From positions 1 to 64,000 of the forward strand of contig CBDEGD010000012.1 of NCBI GenBank assembly GCA_965237625.1: 64,000 nt of DNA. The letters are read 5' to 3'. The translations under genes were made by a program, and so were the position numbers. This document shows positions 45,499-57,217 of the stretch, piece after piece (the stretch's first letter is position 1; every line of letters begins with the position of its first letter). Under the pieces are notes generated by a model, which saw nothing but the letters and a program-made list of their open reading frames with translations, did not search any database and was not told the DNA's origin. Source of the DNA: JABDIP01 sp965237625 (GTDB lineage Bacteria > Pseudomonadota > Alphaproteobacteria > DSM-16000 > Inquilinaceae).

Positions 45499-45837
45499 AT
45501 GAGCGACGAACGCCTGCCAACAGATATGTGGGTCAAGGCCCATCTCCGGCGCTGTTTCGCCGATGGGATCCCGGTGACGGTGGCCCGCAAGGGCGAGGCG
45601 ACCGGCGGCATGGTGCTGTTGAAAATCAACCAGCTCGAACATGGCTGCCGGGTGCTGACCCAGACCCGCGACATGGATGGCCGCCTCGGCTGGCTTCCGG
45701 CCCTCGACGGCCAGCTTTCCAGCGAAGCGGACGCCGACGCCTACATCGCGCGAGCGATTGAGCGCGACCCTGATCTTTGGGTCGTCGAAATCGAGGACCG
45801 GGATGGCCGTCATCCCTTCGAAGGCAAGGTGCTCTAG
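45499..45837 (+). CDS. DUF1491 family protein
   Basis: A 112-residue cytoplasmic protein of the alphaproteobacterial DUF1491 family, function unknown. Conserved features: LPTDMWVKAHLRRCFADGIP, VTVARKGEATGGMVLLKIN, and a C-terminal ERDPDLWVVEIEDRDGRHPF. I start at ATG 45499, which begins the family's MSDERLPT; an upstream TTG at 45442 would add 19 unrelated residues. It follows YcgN on the same strand after 115 bases and is convergent with the TauE/SafE gene. Confidence 0.88.
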   Translation: MSDERLPTDMWVKAHLRRCFADGIPVTVARKGEATGGMVLLKINQLEHGCRVLTQTRDMDGRLGWLPALDGQLSSEADADAYIARAIERDPDLWVVEIEDRDGRHPFEGKVL

Positions 45838-45871
45838 GCCGTAGGCACCCCTTTGCCACTGGCCGCACCCG

Positions 45872-46636
45872 TCATCCGAGCGTCCCGACAAGCCCGTCAT
45901 AGAGCAGCTTGCCGCCCGTCGCGGTGAGCAGGCCATAGCAGACACGGTAGAACAGCCGATCCGACACCCGCCGGTGCAACATGAAGCCGAGCCACATGCC
46001 CAGTGGCACCAGCGGCGCCAAGGCGAAGGATGTGGCGACGTTGACCGCATTGAGCTGGCCCAGCCAGCCATAGGGGATCAGCTTCACGTAATTCACGGAG
46101 ATATAGAAAACGGTCGCCGTGCCGACGAACAAGGTGCGGTCCATGCGCTGCGGCAAAAGGTAGATCGATATTGGCGGCCCTCCGGCATGGGCGACGAAGG
46201 TCGTAAAGCCCGCGACCGTGCCCCAGAACCCGCCGCGCAGAATGTCCGGCGGCCGTCTCTCTCCCTGCTCCGCGTCATCCCGGCGCAGCAGATGATGGCC
46301 GACGAAGGCAAGCGCCAAAAGCCCCAGCATCAGCCGGATCATGTCGCCGTTCAGCGTGCGGAAGGTGGCGGTTCCGATGGCAATGCCGAGCAGCGCGGCC
46401 GGCAGCAGAATACGCAGATTTCGCGCGTCCCACCGGCCGCGATAATTCCACACCCCGAACAGATCCATCATGCACAGGATCGGCAGCATGATACCGGCGG
46501 CCTGAATCGGGGAAATCACCAGCGCCATCAGCGGCACGACGACGAGACCGACCCCGCCACCGAACCCGCCCTTGGAAATACCGGCTATCAACACCGCAGG
46601 CGCTGCGACGGCATAGAACCAGGGGTCGTCGATCAT
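45872..46636 (-). CDS. TauE/SafE-family sulfite/anion exporter
   Basis: A 254-residue protein with about seven to eight transmembrane helices. The conserved start AAPAVLIAGISKGGFGGGVG and the helix around GTVAGFTTFVAHAGGPPISI are the two repeat motifs of the TauE/SafE family. Members export or import small sulfur anions such as sulfite or sulfoacetate, and sometimes other acids. No sulfur-metabolism genes lie beside it, so the substrate is open. Minus strand, convergent with DUF1491. Confidence 0.88.
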   Translation of the reverse strand: MIDDPWFYAVAAPAVLIAGISKGGFGGGVGLVVVPLMALVISPIQAAGIMLPILCMMDLFGVWNYRGRWDARNLRILLPAALLGIAIGTATFRTLNGDMIRLMLGLLALAFVGHHLLRRDDAEQGERRPPDILRGGFWGTVAGFTTFVAHAGGPPISIYLLPQRMDRTLFVGTATVFYISVNYVKLIPYGWLGQLNAVNVATSFALAPLVPLGMWLGFMLHRRVSDRLFYRVCYGLLTATGGKLLYDGLVGTLG

Positions 46637-46707
46637 CCGGACGGGATTTCACCAAATCCAGGACCGAAACCGGCGCAGCGCCGGCCTCGGAACCCGATCG
46701 GGATCGT

Positions 46708-47658
46708 CTAAAGCCCCAGCGCCGTCTTGACCGCCGCCAGCCCGTTGCCGCCATCGAAGGTGTTCACGCCGCCCAACCAACCGTCCAGGGCGCCCGGATT
46801 GGCCTTCAACCAACCGGCCGCGGCATCGGCTGGTTCCTCACCATCGTTCAGAATCACGCCCATGATCTCGTTCTCCATGGCCAGCGAGAACACGAGATTG
46901 TTCAACAGCGCGCCGACATTCGGGCATTCGCCCAGATAACCGGCGCGGATGTTGGTGAAGACCGTGGCGCCGCCCAGGTTGGGGCCGAACCAGTCATCGC
47001 CGCCGGTCAGATAGACCATCTCGAAATTGGCGTTCATCGGATGCGGCTCCCAGCCCAGGAAGACGATCCAATCGTCGCGCCGCTCCGACCGCGCCACCTG
47101 CGACAGCATGCCCTGCTCGGAGGATTCGACGATCTCGAAATCCTTCAAGTCAAAGGCGTTGTCTGAAATCATCTGTTGGATCAAACGGTTGCCGTCGTTT
47201 CCTGGCTCGATGCCGTAGATCTCACCATCCAGTTGATCAGCGAATTTGGCAATATCGGCGAAATCGGTCAGTCCGCCATCGGCGACGTATTTCGGCACCG
47301 CCAATGTGTATTTCGCGCCTTCGAGATTGGCGCCGATCGACTCCACAGTGCCATCATCCAGATAGGGCCGGACATCGCCCTCCATGGTCGGCATCCAATT
47401 GCCCAGGAAAACGTCGATATCCTGGTTCTTCATGCTGGCGTAGGTGACGGGCACCGACAGGATAGTTGTATCGGGCTCGTATCCCAGAGCCTCCAGCACC
47501 ACAGAGGTCGCCGCTGTCGTTGCGGTGATATCGGTCCAGCCGACATCGGAAAACCGAACCTCGCGACAACTCTGCGGATCGGCCGCCTGAGCTTGGGTTG
47601 CCAATAAGACGACCGCCGCCGCTAGGCCGCCCGATCGCAAGCATCGAGAACAGAACAT
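46708..47658 (-). CDS. Choline/betaine ABC transporter substrate-binding protein (ChoX-like)
   Basis: A 316-residue periplasmic binding protein with a signal peptide (LAAAVVLLATQAQA) and OpuAC/ProX-type fold. Motifs: CREVRFSDVGWTDITATTAA, NQDIDVFLGNWMPTMEGDVR, WIVFLGWEPHPMNANFEMVY and PADAAAGWLKANPGALDGWL. The aromatic residues of these motifs form the quaternary-ammonium cage in ChoX. Start ATG 47658 is supported by GGAGG at 47666-47670; an upstream start at 47739 lacks one. No permease or ATPase gene is adjacent, so partners must lie elsewhere. betA and betB nearby make choline the likely ligand. Confidence 0.88.
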   Translation of the reverse strand: MFCSRCLRSGGLAAAVVLLATQAQAADPQSCREVRFSDVGWTDITATTAATSVVLEALGYEPDTTILSVPVTYASMKNQDIDVFLGNWMPTMEGDVRPYLDDGTVESIGANLEGAKYTLAVPKYVADGGLTDFADIAKFADQLDGEIYGIEPGNDGNRLIQQMISDNAFDLKDFEIVESSEQGMLSQVARSERRDDWIVFLGWEPHPMNANFEMVYLTGGDDWFGPNLGGATVFTNIRAGYLGECPNVGALLNNLVFSLAMENEIMGVILNDGEEPADAAAGWLKANPGALDGWLGGVNTFDGGNGLAAVKTALGL

Positions 47659-47884
47659 CCCTATTCCTCCGTTGAATGTCGGCGGTTTATCGTACCGCCT
47701 TCGGTCGCGACCCGGATTGCCGCGCCCATCAGGCGCCATCCTATCGGTAACCGCCCCAGAGAAAAAAGGGTGAAGACTCGGCGGTTCGGCCGACCATGGC
47801 AGAATCCGCGATACACAGCCGCTTTGGCGTCGGTCGCTTAGGAAACTGTTTTCCGGCTACAGCCGGGATGCGGAACCGGTCGCG

Positions 47885-48865
47885 TCAGGCGGCCTGACCA
47901 AGCGTTACACGGTTCCGGCCTTTCTCCTTGGCGGCATGGAGAGCCTGATCTGCCCGCTCTATAGCGGTCGCGATATCATCGGAAGCACCGACCTCGCACA
48001 CCCCGACACTGACTGTGAATGCCAGTTTCTTACTCGCCATGGGGATCAGCCCGGCCTCGACCGTGTGGCGAATGCGTTCCAGAAATTCCGCCGCCGCAGT
48101 TCCATCGGTATGAGGCATCACCATCAGGAACTCGTCGCCGCCGAACCGCCCAAACAAATCCTGTTCGCGGTCGGACCCCTGGCAGCAATCGGTCAGCGCC
48201 TTCAGCACGGCATCGCCGATCGCATGCCCACATCGGTCGTTGACGTTCTTGAATTCATCGATGTCGAGCAGCGCGATCGACACCGGAAATCCGTATCGCC
48301 GCGACCGTCGCGCTTCCCGTTCCGCCATTTCGAGAATATGACGCCGGCTGAAGGCGCCGGTCAGCGGATCGGTGGATGCGAGACGCCGCAACTCGATCTG
48401 GTCCACCACGATATCGGCCAGGTCGCGCAGGACTTGTTCTTGCTGGCTATTCAACTGACGAGGCGATCGGTCAATGACGCAAAGGGTTCCCAGCTTCGCC
48501 CCACAGGAGGCGGTCAGCGGCGCGCCGGCATAGAAGCGGATATTGGGATCGCCGCAAACCAGCGGATTGTCCGCGAAACGAGGATCGGTTTGCGCGTCCG
48601 GGACGATCAGAAGCCCGTCGTCCCTGATGGCGTGGGCGCAGAAAGCGACGTCACGCGGCGTCTCTTCCGCATCCAGCCCGTGTCGGGACTTGAACCATTG
48701 CCGGTCAGTGTCGACCAGCGATACGAGCGCAATCGGCATCTCCAGCACCTGACTGGCGAGCCGGACGATCCGATCGAACGCCGCGTCGGCCGGCGTATCC
48801 AACAGGTCGAGTTTTTCAAGCGCCGACAGGCGAACCGCTTCTTCCGCGGAAATCGGAACGCGCAT
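47885..48865 (-). CDS. GAF-GGDEF diguanylate cyclase
   Basis: A 326-residue cytoplasmic protein. Residues about 20-155 form a GAF sensor domain (LDLLDTPADAAFDRIVRLAS, FYAGAPLTASCGAKLGTLCV). About 165-325 is a GGDEF domain with STDPLTGAFSRRHI, FPVSIALLDIDEFKNVNDRC and an intact active site FGRFGGDEFLMV. It should make cyclic-di-GMP. No I-site RxxD is evident before GGDEF. The ATG at 48865 gives the usual family start MRVPIS; a GTG at 48898 is an alternative. It sits between the choline-binding protein and betA, so it may respond to osmotic or choline signals. Confidence 0.9.
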   Translation of the reverse strand: MRVPISAEEAVRLSALEKLDLLDTPADAAFDRIVRLASQVLEMPIALVSLVDTDRQWFKSRHGLDAEETPRDVAFCAHAIRDDGLLIVPDAQTDPRFADNPLVCGDPNIRFYAGAPLTASCGAKLGTLCVIDRSPRQLNSQQEQVLRDLADIVVDQIELRRLASTDPLTGAFSRRHILEMAEREARRSRRYGFPVSIALLDIDEFKNVNDRCGHAIGDAVLKALTDCCQGSDREQDLFGRFGGDEFLMVMPHTDGTAAAEFLERIRHTVEAGLIPMASKKLAFTVSVGVCEVGASDDIATAIERADQALHAAKEKGRNRVTLGQAA

Positions 48866-48953
48866 GGCAGTCAATTCCCAATCGTCAGGACTCCTCACTA
48901 TCCGGCGAAGGGATTAATGGGCCGATAATTGCAATTGTCGGTCCGAGCTCGCG

Positions 48954-50630
48954 CTACCGCGGTTGGCAGACCGGCGCGTTGGATGGATCCAATGGCGGGT
49001 TTCCAAGGATCATATCGGCGGCCTTCTCGGCCATCATGATCGTCGGGGCGTTGAGGTTGCCGCTGACCATGCTCGGCATGATCGAGGCGTCGACCACACG
49101 CAGCGCCTCCAGCCCGTGCACCTGTGCCTCGCCATCGACCACCGCCATCGGGTCGGAACCCATCTTGCAGGTGCAGGAGGGGTGATAGGCGCTGTCGGCC
49201 TTGGCGCGCACGAAGGCATCGATCTCGGCATCGCTGCGCACGTCGGGTCCGGGCGCGAACTCCGCGCCGCGAAACGGGTCGAAAGCCTTCTGCGCGAAGA
49301 TCTCCCGGGTCAGCTTCACGGCATCCCGCATCTCCTCCCGGTCGCCTTCCGTGGCCAAATAATTTGGCTCGATCAACGGATGCTCGGTCGGGTCGGCGGA
49401 GAGCAGCGCCAGGTGGCCGGTGCTGGTCGGCCGCATCGGCCCGACATGGGCCTGGTAGGCATGCAGTTCGGGCCTTATCCGGCCATGGTCGATCACCTGG
49501 GATGGCAGGAAATGATATTGCAGATCCGGGTGGGCGACATCGTCGTTCCGGCGGATGAATCCACCAGCCTCCAAATGCGCCGATGCCGCCGCGCCGGTCC
49601 GCGACAGGAACCATTGCAGCCCGGTCAGGATCATCGGCAACCCGCGCTGCACGCCGTACAGGGTGATCGGCTGAGTGCAGATCTGTTGAATGTAGAGCTC
49701 CAAGTGGTCCTGCAGGTTCTGCCCGACGCCGGCCAGATCGGCCACCACCGGGATCTTATGGTCGCGAAGATGGTCGCCCGGCCCGACGCCCGACAGCATC
49801 AAAAGCTGCGGCGAGTTGATCGCGCCGCCGGACAGGATGACCTCGCGCTCGGCCATGGCGCGCACGGTCTTGCGACCCTGGCGATACTCAACGCCGATGG
49901 CCCTCGTGCCGTCGAACAGCACCTTTGTGGTCAACGCCTTGACGGCGACGGTCAGGTTCGGCCGCGCCATCGCCGGCCTCAGATAGGCTTGGGCCGCGCT
50001 CCATCGCCGGCCCTTGTGAATGGTCATGTCCATCCAGCCGAAACCTTCCTGCTGGAAGCCGTTCATGTCCTCGGTCGCCGGATACCCTGCCTGGATGCCG
50101 GCCTCGATGAAGGCTTCGAAGAGCGGATTGCTTGGGCGGCCGGTGGAGACATGCAGCGGCCCGTCGCCGCCGCGATAGGCATCCGCGCCTTTAGCCCTGG
50201 TCTCGGCCTTGCGGAAATAGGGCAGCACATGGGCGTAGGACCATTTCGCCAGAGCCGGATCGGCCGCCCAGCGGTCGTAATCCAGCGCATGGCCGCGCAC
50301 ATAGACCATGGCGTTCAGCGAGGAGGACCCGCCCAGCACCCGGCCACGCGGCCAATACATCCGCCGGCCGTCCATATGGGCCTGGGGCTCGGTGTGATAG
50401 AACCAGTTGTAGCGGTCGTCGCAGAGATTGTAGGTCAGCGCCGCCGGCATATGGATCTTCCAGGTCCGGTCCCGAGGCCCCGCCTCCAGCACCAGAACCC
50501 GCACATCCGGATCGGCCGACAGCCGGTTCGCCAGCACGCAACCGGCCGAGCCGGCGCCGACGATGATGTAGTCGTAACCCTTGTCGGCCAACCGCCCCTC
50601 CCGGTGCTCAAGATAACTGTCGGAAAACAA
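48954..50630 (-). CDS. betA: Choline dehydrogenase (GMC oxidoreductase)
   Basis: A 558-residue FAD-dependent GMC oxidoreductase that oxidises choline to betaine aldehyde. N-terminal FAD fold: YDYIIVGAGSAGCVLANRLS; GMC signature 1: RGRVLGGSSSLNAMVYVRGH; signature 2 region: ILSGGAINSPQLLMLSGVGP. The C-terminal catalytic His is in AYHPSCTCKMGSDPMAVVD, a form typical of choline dehydrogenase. The family usually has about 550-560 residues. It is divergent from a small secreted protein, then betB on the other strand. An alcohol dehydrogenase of the same family is the alternative, but betB nearby decides it. Confidence 0.9.
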   Translation of the reverse strand: MFSDSYLEHREGRLADKGYDYIIVGAGSAGCVLANRLSADPDVRVLVLEAGPRDRTWKIHMPAALTYNLCDDRYNWFYHTEPQAHMDGRRMYWPRGRVLGGSSSLNAMVYVRGHALDYDRWAADPALAKWSYAHVLPYFRKAETRAKGADAYRGGDGPLHVSTGRPSNPLFEAFIEAGIQAGYPATEDMNGFQQEGFGWMDMTIHKGRRWSAAQAYLRPAMARPNLTVAVKALTTKVLFDGTRAIGVEYRQGRKTVRAMAEREVILSGGAINSPQLLMLSGVGPGDHLRDHKIPVVADLAGVGQNLQDHLELYIQQICTQPITLYGVQRGLPMILTGLQWFLSRTGAAASAHLEAGGFIRRNDDVAHPDLQYHFLPSQVIDHGRIRPELHAYQAHVGPMRPTSTGHLALLSADPTEHPLIEPNYLATEGDREEMRDAVKLTREIFAQKAFDPFRGAEFAPGPDVRSDAEIDAFVRAKADSAYHPSCTCKMGSDPMAVVDGEAQVHGLEALRVVDASIMPSMVSGNLNAPTIMMAEKAADMILGNPPLDPSNAPVCQPR

Positions 50631-50700
50631 ATCGGCGCCCGGTCATAGGGCGCGCGGCCGGGGACGGTCAACCGTAAGCGCATGCAACACCGCGGGAGCG

Positions 50701-50714
50701 TTGACCTAGGTCAT
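50701..50714 (+). promoter_or_regulatory. FNR/FixK-type box, identical to that at 12035
   Basis: TTGAC-CTAG-GTCAT, the same 14 bases as the box upstream of the formate/hyp cluster, and followed by a similar TGGCGG. It lies 63 bases upstream of the small secreted protein and 70 bases upstream of betA, which is divergent. Confidence 0.55.
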
Positions 50715-50777
50715 TGGCGGTGTGCGTAATTGGCGGGATTTTCAACAGAGTTCCATCGGCGACAGCGGGTCCTGACC

Positions 50778-51209
50778 ATGGCAATGCGACACGTGTTCCG
50801 GGTGGTATCCCTTGGTGCCGTATTGCTCGGCATCGCCGCCGCGGACCCCGGCTTCGCCCAGACCGGGGGGTATTCCAGGCCATTCCTGGATGTGCTCAAC
50901 GAGACATGCTGGAACGGTTCGGCGGTGTCGCCGCAGCGGGATCCATCGGTCCGCCGTGCGCTGGTTCGGGTATATCTGGCGAACCCGACCGACAGCGATC
51001 TGTCCCAAATCTGCGTCTACGACCTGACCTGCGGCGAAGTCGTGTTTTCCGGCCGGATCCAACGCGGAAGCCGAAGGTCGCTTACCATTTGCCCAGATTC
51101 CAGCCGGCGCGGCGGCATCCTGGTCCTGGACCCATTCGGCCGCCTTGCCGAATACCGGGATTTGGCCAGCCCGGCGACGATCCAATTGCGGACCCTGGGC
51201 AGGCGATAA
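50778..51209 (+). CDS. Small secreted protein, function unknown
   Basis: A 143-residue protein with a Sec signal peptide (FRVVSLGAVLLGIAAADPGF, cleavage near FAQ). The mature part has CWNGSAVSP, LSQICVYDLTCGEVVFSGRI and SLTICPDSSRRGGIL; the four cysteines (two pairs) could form disulfides. I do not recognise a family. It lies between betA and betB in the betB direction, and an FNR-like box is upstream. The ATG at 50778 puts the signal at the N-terminus. Confidence 0.7.
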   Translation: MAMRHVFRVVSLGAVLLGIAAADPGFAQTGGYSRPFLDVLNETCWNGSAVSPQRDPSVRRALVRVYLANPTDSDLSQICVYDLTCGEVVFSGRIQRGSRRSLTICPDSSRRGGILVLDPFGRLAEYRDLASPATIQLRTLGRR

Positions 51210-51289
51210 TCCCGGGGCCGCGAGCCGGTTCCGCACCGACGTCGCAAGGGGCCTCGACAGGCCGGGGGGCGGGCCTGTACGACTCTCCA

Positions 51290-52753
<1,464 letters not shown>

Positions 52754-52858
52754 GGTGAGTTGCGCCGCGAGATGGATTAGGCCAGCACCGGCCTAGCCAA
52801 TGCAGCAATTCAACGAATCGGGCGCGTAGCCACCCGCAAGACCCGAGACTTCAGACCG

Positions 52859-53227
52859 TCAGCCCTGGCCGCCGGCGGACTGCTCTTTGTCCTGCGCCCC
52901 CGCCGGACGACGGAGCTGCTTTTCGAGGAAATTGAAGCACTCGCTCGACATATCGATGAATTTGCAGGCCAGCATGTTGCTCCCCGGATCCATGCGGACC
53001 ACGGTCGCGGTGAATTCATGGATCGGCGACTCGGTCGACGGTCCGATCGTGCCGCACAATACGTCATCGATGGTGCACGGCACCGACAGCCGGTGCATGT
53101 CATAGATAGCGAAGCCACCAAGCGACCAGTCACGCGTATGGACGATATCGTCGCCCACCAGCACCGACAGGGACGGGTAATCGCGGCGAAAATCGCGGCG
53201 GAAACTACGCTTGATGACCTGTGCCAT
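52859..53227 (-). CDS. PilZ-domain protein
   Basis: A 122-residue protein with a PilZ-like core: RRDFRRDYPSLSVLVGDDIV at the N-terminus supplies an arginine-rich motif, and DWSLGGFAIYD matches the [D/N]xSxxG motif. These two features bind cyclic-di-GMP in PilZ domains. Beta strands continue to EFTATVVRMDPGSNMLACKF, and the C-terminus is a short helix with a basic/acidic tail. There is a diguanylate cyclase 4 kb away, but no proof of pairing. Convergent with betB. Confidence 0.8.
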   Translation of the reverse strand: MAQVIKRSFRRDFRRDYPSLSVLVGDDIVHTRDWSLGGFAIYDMHRLSVPCTIDDVLCGTIGPSTESPIHEFTATVVRMDPGSNMLACKFIDMSSECFNFLEKQLRRPAGAQDKEQSAGGQG

Positions 53228-53530
53228 TCGGCATCCTCAGTAAGGCAGTGCAAACCAACAATTTTTTCCGCTTTCCGTCAAGGAACCGTTAAATCGGCCC
53301 AAAGCCCGATTAGGACCCGCCTCTGGTCGGCTTGCTTCATATGTTAGATTAACCGGCCGGGTCTTGGACACGGTTTTCCGATACTGCTGTCACGCAGCTG
53401 CCACGGCGGCGATCGCGGTAACGAGTCACCGGAGCCGGATCGGCAACTATCCCTTGCCCATCGTTCGGAAATCGTTTTAAGCTTCAAACAATTCCCCGCC
53501 GATATCGCCGGCAACCGCTTGGGGTGACGA

Positions 53531-54361
53531 TTGACAGCTTCCGGACCCGATGGCGGCGACGCCGTTTCGGACATCGCCCCGATGAAATTGGCCCCGATGA
53601 ATTTGGCCGGCAGGCATGCCCTTGTGACCGGCGCCGGGCGCGGCATCGGCGCGGCCATCGCCCGCAGCCTCGCCGCGCAGGGCGCGAAGATCACGCTGAA
53701 CGGTCGGAATGCCGCGGCGCTGGAGGCGATAGCGGCGACGCTCTCCTCCGACACCCATACCGCCATAGCCGATGTGACCGACCCGGCCGCCCTGGAACGG
53801 GCTTTTGCCGAGGCGGCGACGGCGCTGGGTCCGGTCGATATCCTGGTCAACAATGCCGGCATCGCGGCCAGCGCGCCGTTTCGCAAGATGGATGCGGAAC
53901 ACTGGCACCGCATCGTGTCGGTCAATCTGACCGGCGTCTTCCACTGCACCAAGGCGGTGGCGCCGGGCATGCTGGATCGCGCCTGGGGCCGGATCGTGAA
54001 TATCGCCAGCGTCGCCGGGCTGCGCGGATATGCCTACACCGCCGCCTATTGCGCGGCGAAGCATGGGGTCGTCGGGATGACCCGGGCGCTGGCCATGGAG
54101 ATGGCGAAGAGCGGCGTCACGGTGAATGCCGTCTGCCCCGGCTATACGGATACCGACATGGTCGGCCAGGCGCTCGAAACCATCCGCTCGAAGACCGGCC
54201 GCAGCGAGGACGAGGCGCTGGCGGAGCTGACCAAGTTCAACCCGCAGGGCCGCCTGACCCGTCCTGACGAGGTCGCCAACGCGGTTTGCTGGCTGTGCGA
54301 TCCGGCCTCCGACGGTATCACCGGCCAGGCCATCGCCATTGCTGGCGGCGAGATCATGTGA
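53531..54361 (+). CDS. Short-chain dehydrogenase/reductase (BadH/FabG-like)
   Basis: A classical SDR, 276 residues from the TTG at 53531 (site GGGGTGA just before), or 254 from the ATG at 53597, which starts MNLAGRHALVTG and is the usual family length. Rossmann motif GAGRGIGAAIARSLAAQGAK, NNAG motif VDILVNNAGIAA, catalytic Ser (NIASVAGLRG), YCAAKHG Tyr/Lys motif and VNAVCPGYTDTDM. It would oxidise or reduce a hydroxyacyl/keto CoA intermediate with NAD(P). First gene of a unit with MarR, enoyl-CoA hydratase and acyl-CoA dehydrogenase; the order recalls 2-hydroxycyclohexanecarboxyl-CoA dehydrogenase (BadH) loci. Confidence 0.88.
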   Translation: MTASGPDGGDAVSDIAPMKLAPMNLAGRHALVTGAGRGIGAAIARSLAAQGAKITLNGRNAAALEAIAATLSSDTHTAIADVTDPAALERAFAEAATALGPVDILVNNAGIAASAPFRKMDAEHWHRIVSVNLTGVFHCTKAVAPGMLDRAWGRIVNIASVAGLRGYAYTAAYCAAKHGVVGMTRALAMEMAKSGVTVNAVCPGYTDTDMVGQALETIRSKTGRSEDEALAELTKFNPQGRLTRPDEVANAVCWLCDPASDGITGQAIAIAGGEIM

Positions 54362-54885
54362 TGGACGACCGGCAGCCAATGGGCCTTCCGGCGGATCCCT
54401 CTCCCGTCGATCATGAGGTGACCGCGTCAGGCCGCAAACCGGAACTCCGGCTGTGGCTACGGTTGCTGACCTGCACCAATCTGATCGAGGCTGAAATCAG
54501 GACCAAGCTGCGTCGCCACTTCCTGATCACCCTGCCGCAATTCGACCTTCTGGCGCAGCTCGACAAGGCGCCCGACGGGCTGTCCATGGGCGAGTTGAGC
54601 CGGCGCATGATGGTCACCAACGGCAACGTCACCGGCATCGCCGACCGGCTGGAATCCTTCGGCATGGTGCGCCGGGCCCGCGGCCGTGGCGACCGCCGGA
54701 CCCAGACCCTGACCCTGACCGCATCCGGCCGCGAATCCTTCCATCGCATGGCCCATGCCCACGAAGGATGGATTGCGAAGATGTTCGCCGGCCTCGACAA
54801 GGGCGACGTCGCGGCGCTGATGGAAGCGCTGGGCAAGGCCAAGCAATCGGCCCGCGCCGGCAGCACGGGACGGTCGGCGGCATGA
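54361..54885 (+). CDS. MarR-family regulator (BadR-like)
   Basis: A 174-residue winged-helix regulator. Visible: LPQFDLLAQLDKAPDGLSMG, ELSRRMMVTNGNVTGIADRL (recognition helix region) and RARGRGDRRTQTLTLTASGR (wing). The ATG at 54361 overlaps the SDR stop (TGATG), and the gene overlaps the next by ATGA, so regulator and enzymes are translated together. MarR proteins in such loci usually repress until an aryl- or acyl-CoA ligand binds; here that is inferred. Confidence 0.9.
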   Translation: MDDRQPMGLPADPSPVDHEVTASGRKPELRLWLRLLTCTNLIEAEIRTKLRRHFLITLPQFDLLAQLDKAPDGLSMGELSRRMMVTNGNVTGIADRLESFGMVRRARGRGDRRTQTLTLTASGRESFHRMAHAHEGWIAKMFAGLDKGDVAALMEALGKAKQSARAGSTGRSAA

Positions 54886-55690
54886 GCATGGCCGGATATC
54901 AGGCAAAGCATTTCGGCTGGTCGGTTGACCGCAAGGTCGCCACCATCACTCTCAATCGGCCGGAGAAGAAGAACCCCCTCACTTTCGAGTCCTATGCCGA
55001 GCTGCGCGATCTATTCCGGGCCCTGGACGGCGACGGGCCCGTCAAGGCGGTGGTGATCACCGGAGCCGGCGGCAATTTCTGCTCCGGCGGCGACGTGCAT
55101 GAGATCATCGGCCCGCTGACCCGGATGACCCCTCCCGAGATGCTCGACTTCACTGGCATGACCGGCGATCTGGTGAAGGCAATGCGGGCCTGCCCGCAGC
55201 CGATCGTCGCCGCCATCGACGGCATCTGCGCCGGCGCCGGGGCGATCCTGGCCATGGCGTCGGATCTGCGGTTCGGCACCGCCGAGGCCAAGACCGCCTT
55301 CCTGTTCGTCCGGGTCGGGCTGGCCGGCTGCGACATGGGCGCCTGCGCCATGCTGCCGCGCATCGTCGGCCAGGGCCGGGCGGCGGAACTGCTCTATACC
55401 GGCCGCAGCATGGATGGCGCGGAGGCCGAGCGCTGGGGTTTCTTCAACCGGCTCTGCGCCCCCGTTGCGGTTCTCGCCGAGGCCCAGGCCATGGCCGCAA
55501 GACTCGCCGACGGACCGACCCTGGCCCATGCCATGACCAAGCGCATGCTGCACCAGGAATGGGATATGGGGCTGGACGCCGCCATCGAGGCGGAGGCCCA
55601 GGCCCAGGCGATCTGCATGACGACCCAGGATTTCACCCGCGCCTTCAAGGCGTTCTCGGCAAAACAGAAACCGAAGTTTGAAGGCAATTG

Positions 55691-55691
<1 letters not shown>
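54882..55691 (+). CDS. Enoyl-CoA hydratase family protein
   Basis: A 269-residue crotonase. Motifs: VATITLNRPEKKNPLTFESY, GAGGNFCSGGDVHEIIGPLT (oxyanion hole), PIVAAIDGICAGAGAILAMA and TAFLFVRVGLAGCDMGACAM. The classical catalytic glutamates of hydratases are not obvious: GAGAILAM has no Glu at the first site, and VGLAGCD replaces the second, so it may be a specialised hydratase, isomerase or hydrolase. It is coupled by overlap to MarR upstream and the acyl-CoA dehydrogenase downstream. Confidence 0.87.
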
Positions 55692-56845
<1,154 letters not shown>

Positions 56846-56924
56846 GCGGCGTGTTCCGGTTGGCGCTATGGGCGGGCAGCCGGGGTGTACGGCTCGATGG
56901 GCACCCGGCCCTGGCGCCTTCACC

Positions 56925-57167
56925 CTTCGACAGGCTCAGGATGAGGAGGTTGGGTGTGCCCAGGTTGAGGAGTTTTGGGGGGCTCAGGTTGAGGAAGTTG
57001 GGTTTGTTCCGGATAAGGAGATTGGGTTTGTTCCGGATAAGGAGATTGGGTTTGTTCCGGATGAGGAGATTGGGTTTGTTCCGGATGAGGAGATTGGGTT
57101 TGTTCCGGATGTGAGGGTCCGGGGCTCTCGTCGCCAATCCAGCACCCTCATGCTGAGCCTGTCGAAG
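56925..57167. repeat. Foldback element flanked by 22-bp inverted arms
   Basis: CTTCGACAGGCTCAGGATGA (start of the left arm, 56925-56946) and its reverse complement at 57146-57167 differ at one base of 22. This arm sequence is a commonly seen dispersed repeat in high-GC alphaproteobacteria. The interior holds a 24-bp tandem repeat. It fills the gap between the acyl-CoA dehydrogenase and the CoA ligase, with no supported gene. Confidence 0.75.
56998..57117. repeat. Five tandem copies of a 24-bp unit
   Basis: The core TTGGGTTTGTTCCGGAT recurs at 56998, 57022, 57046, 57070 and 57094, exactly 24 bases apart, with small changes in the spacer (AAGGAGA or GAGGAGA). More degenerate copies precede it (56947-56997). 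In one plus-strand frame it would encode repeated GFVPDKEI, but I see no gene. There are no spacers, so it is not a CRISPR array. Confidence 0.85.
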
Positions 57168-57217
57168 TATGAGGCCGGCACCGCCCGGCACCGACTTCCG
57201 ATCCTCGCGGGGTGACC

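Noticed and set aside
48963..50648. A 561-codon plus-strand frame opposite betA
   Set aside because: Antisense shadow; betA motifs are unambiguous on the minus strand.
56998..57117. Tandem 24-bp repeats considered as a CRISPR array
   Set aside because: Units are contiguous with no unique spacers, and no cas gene is nearby.
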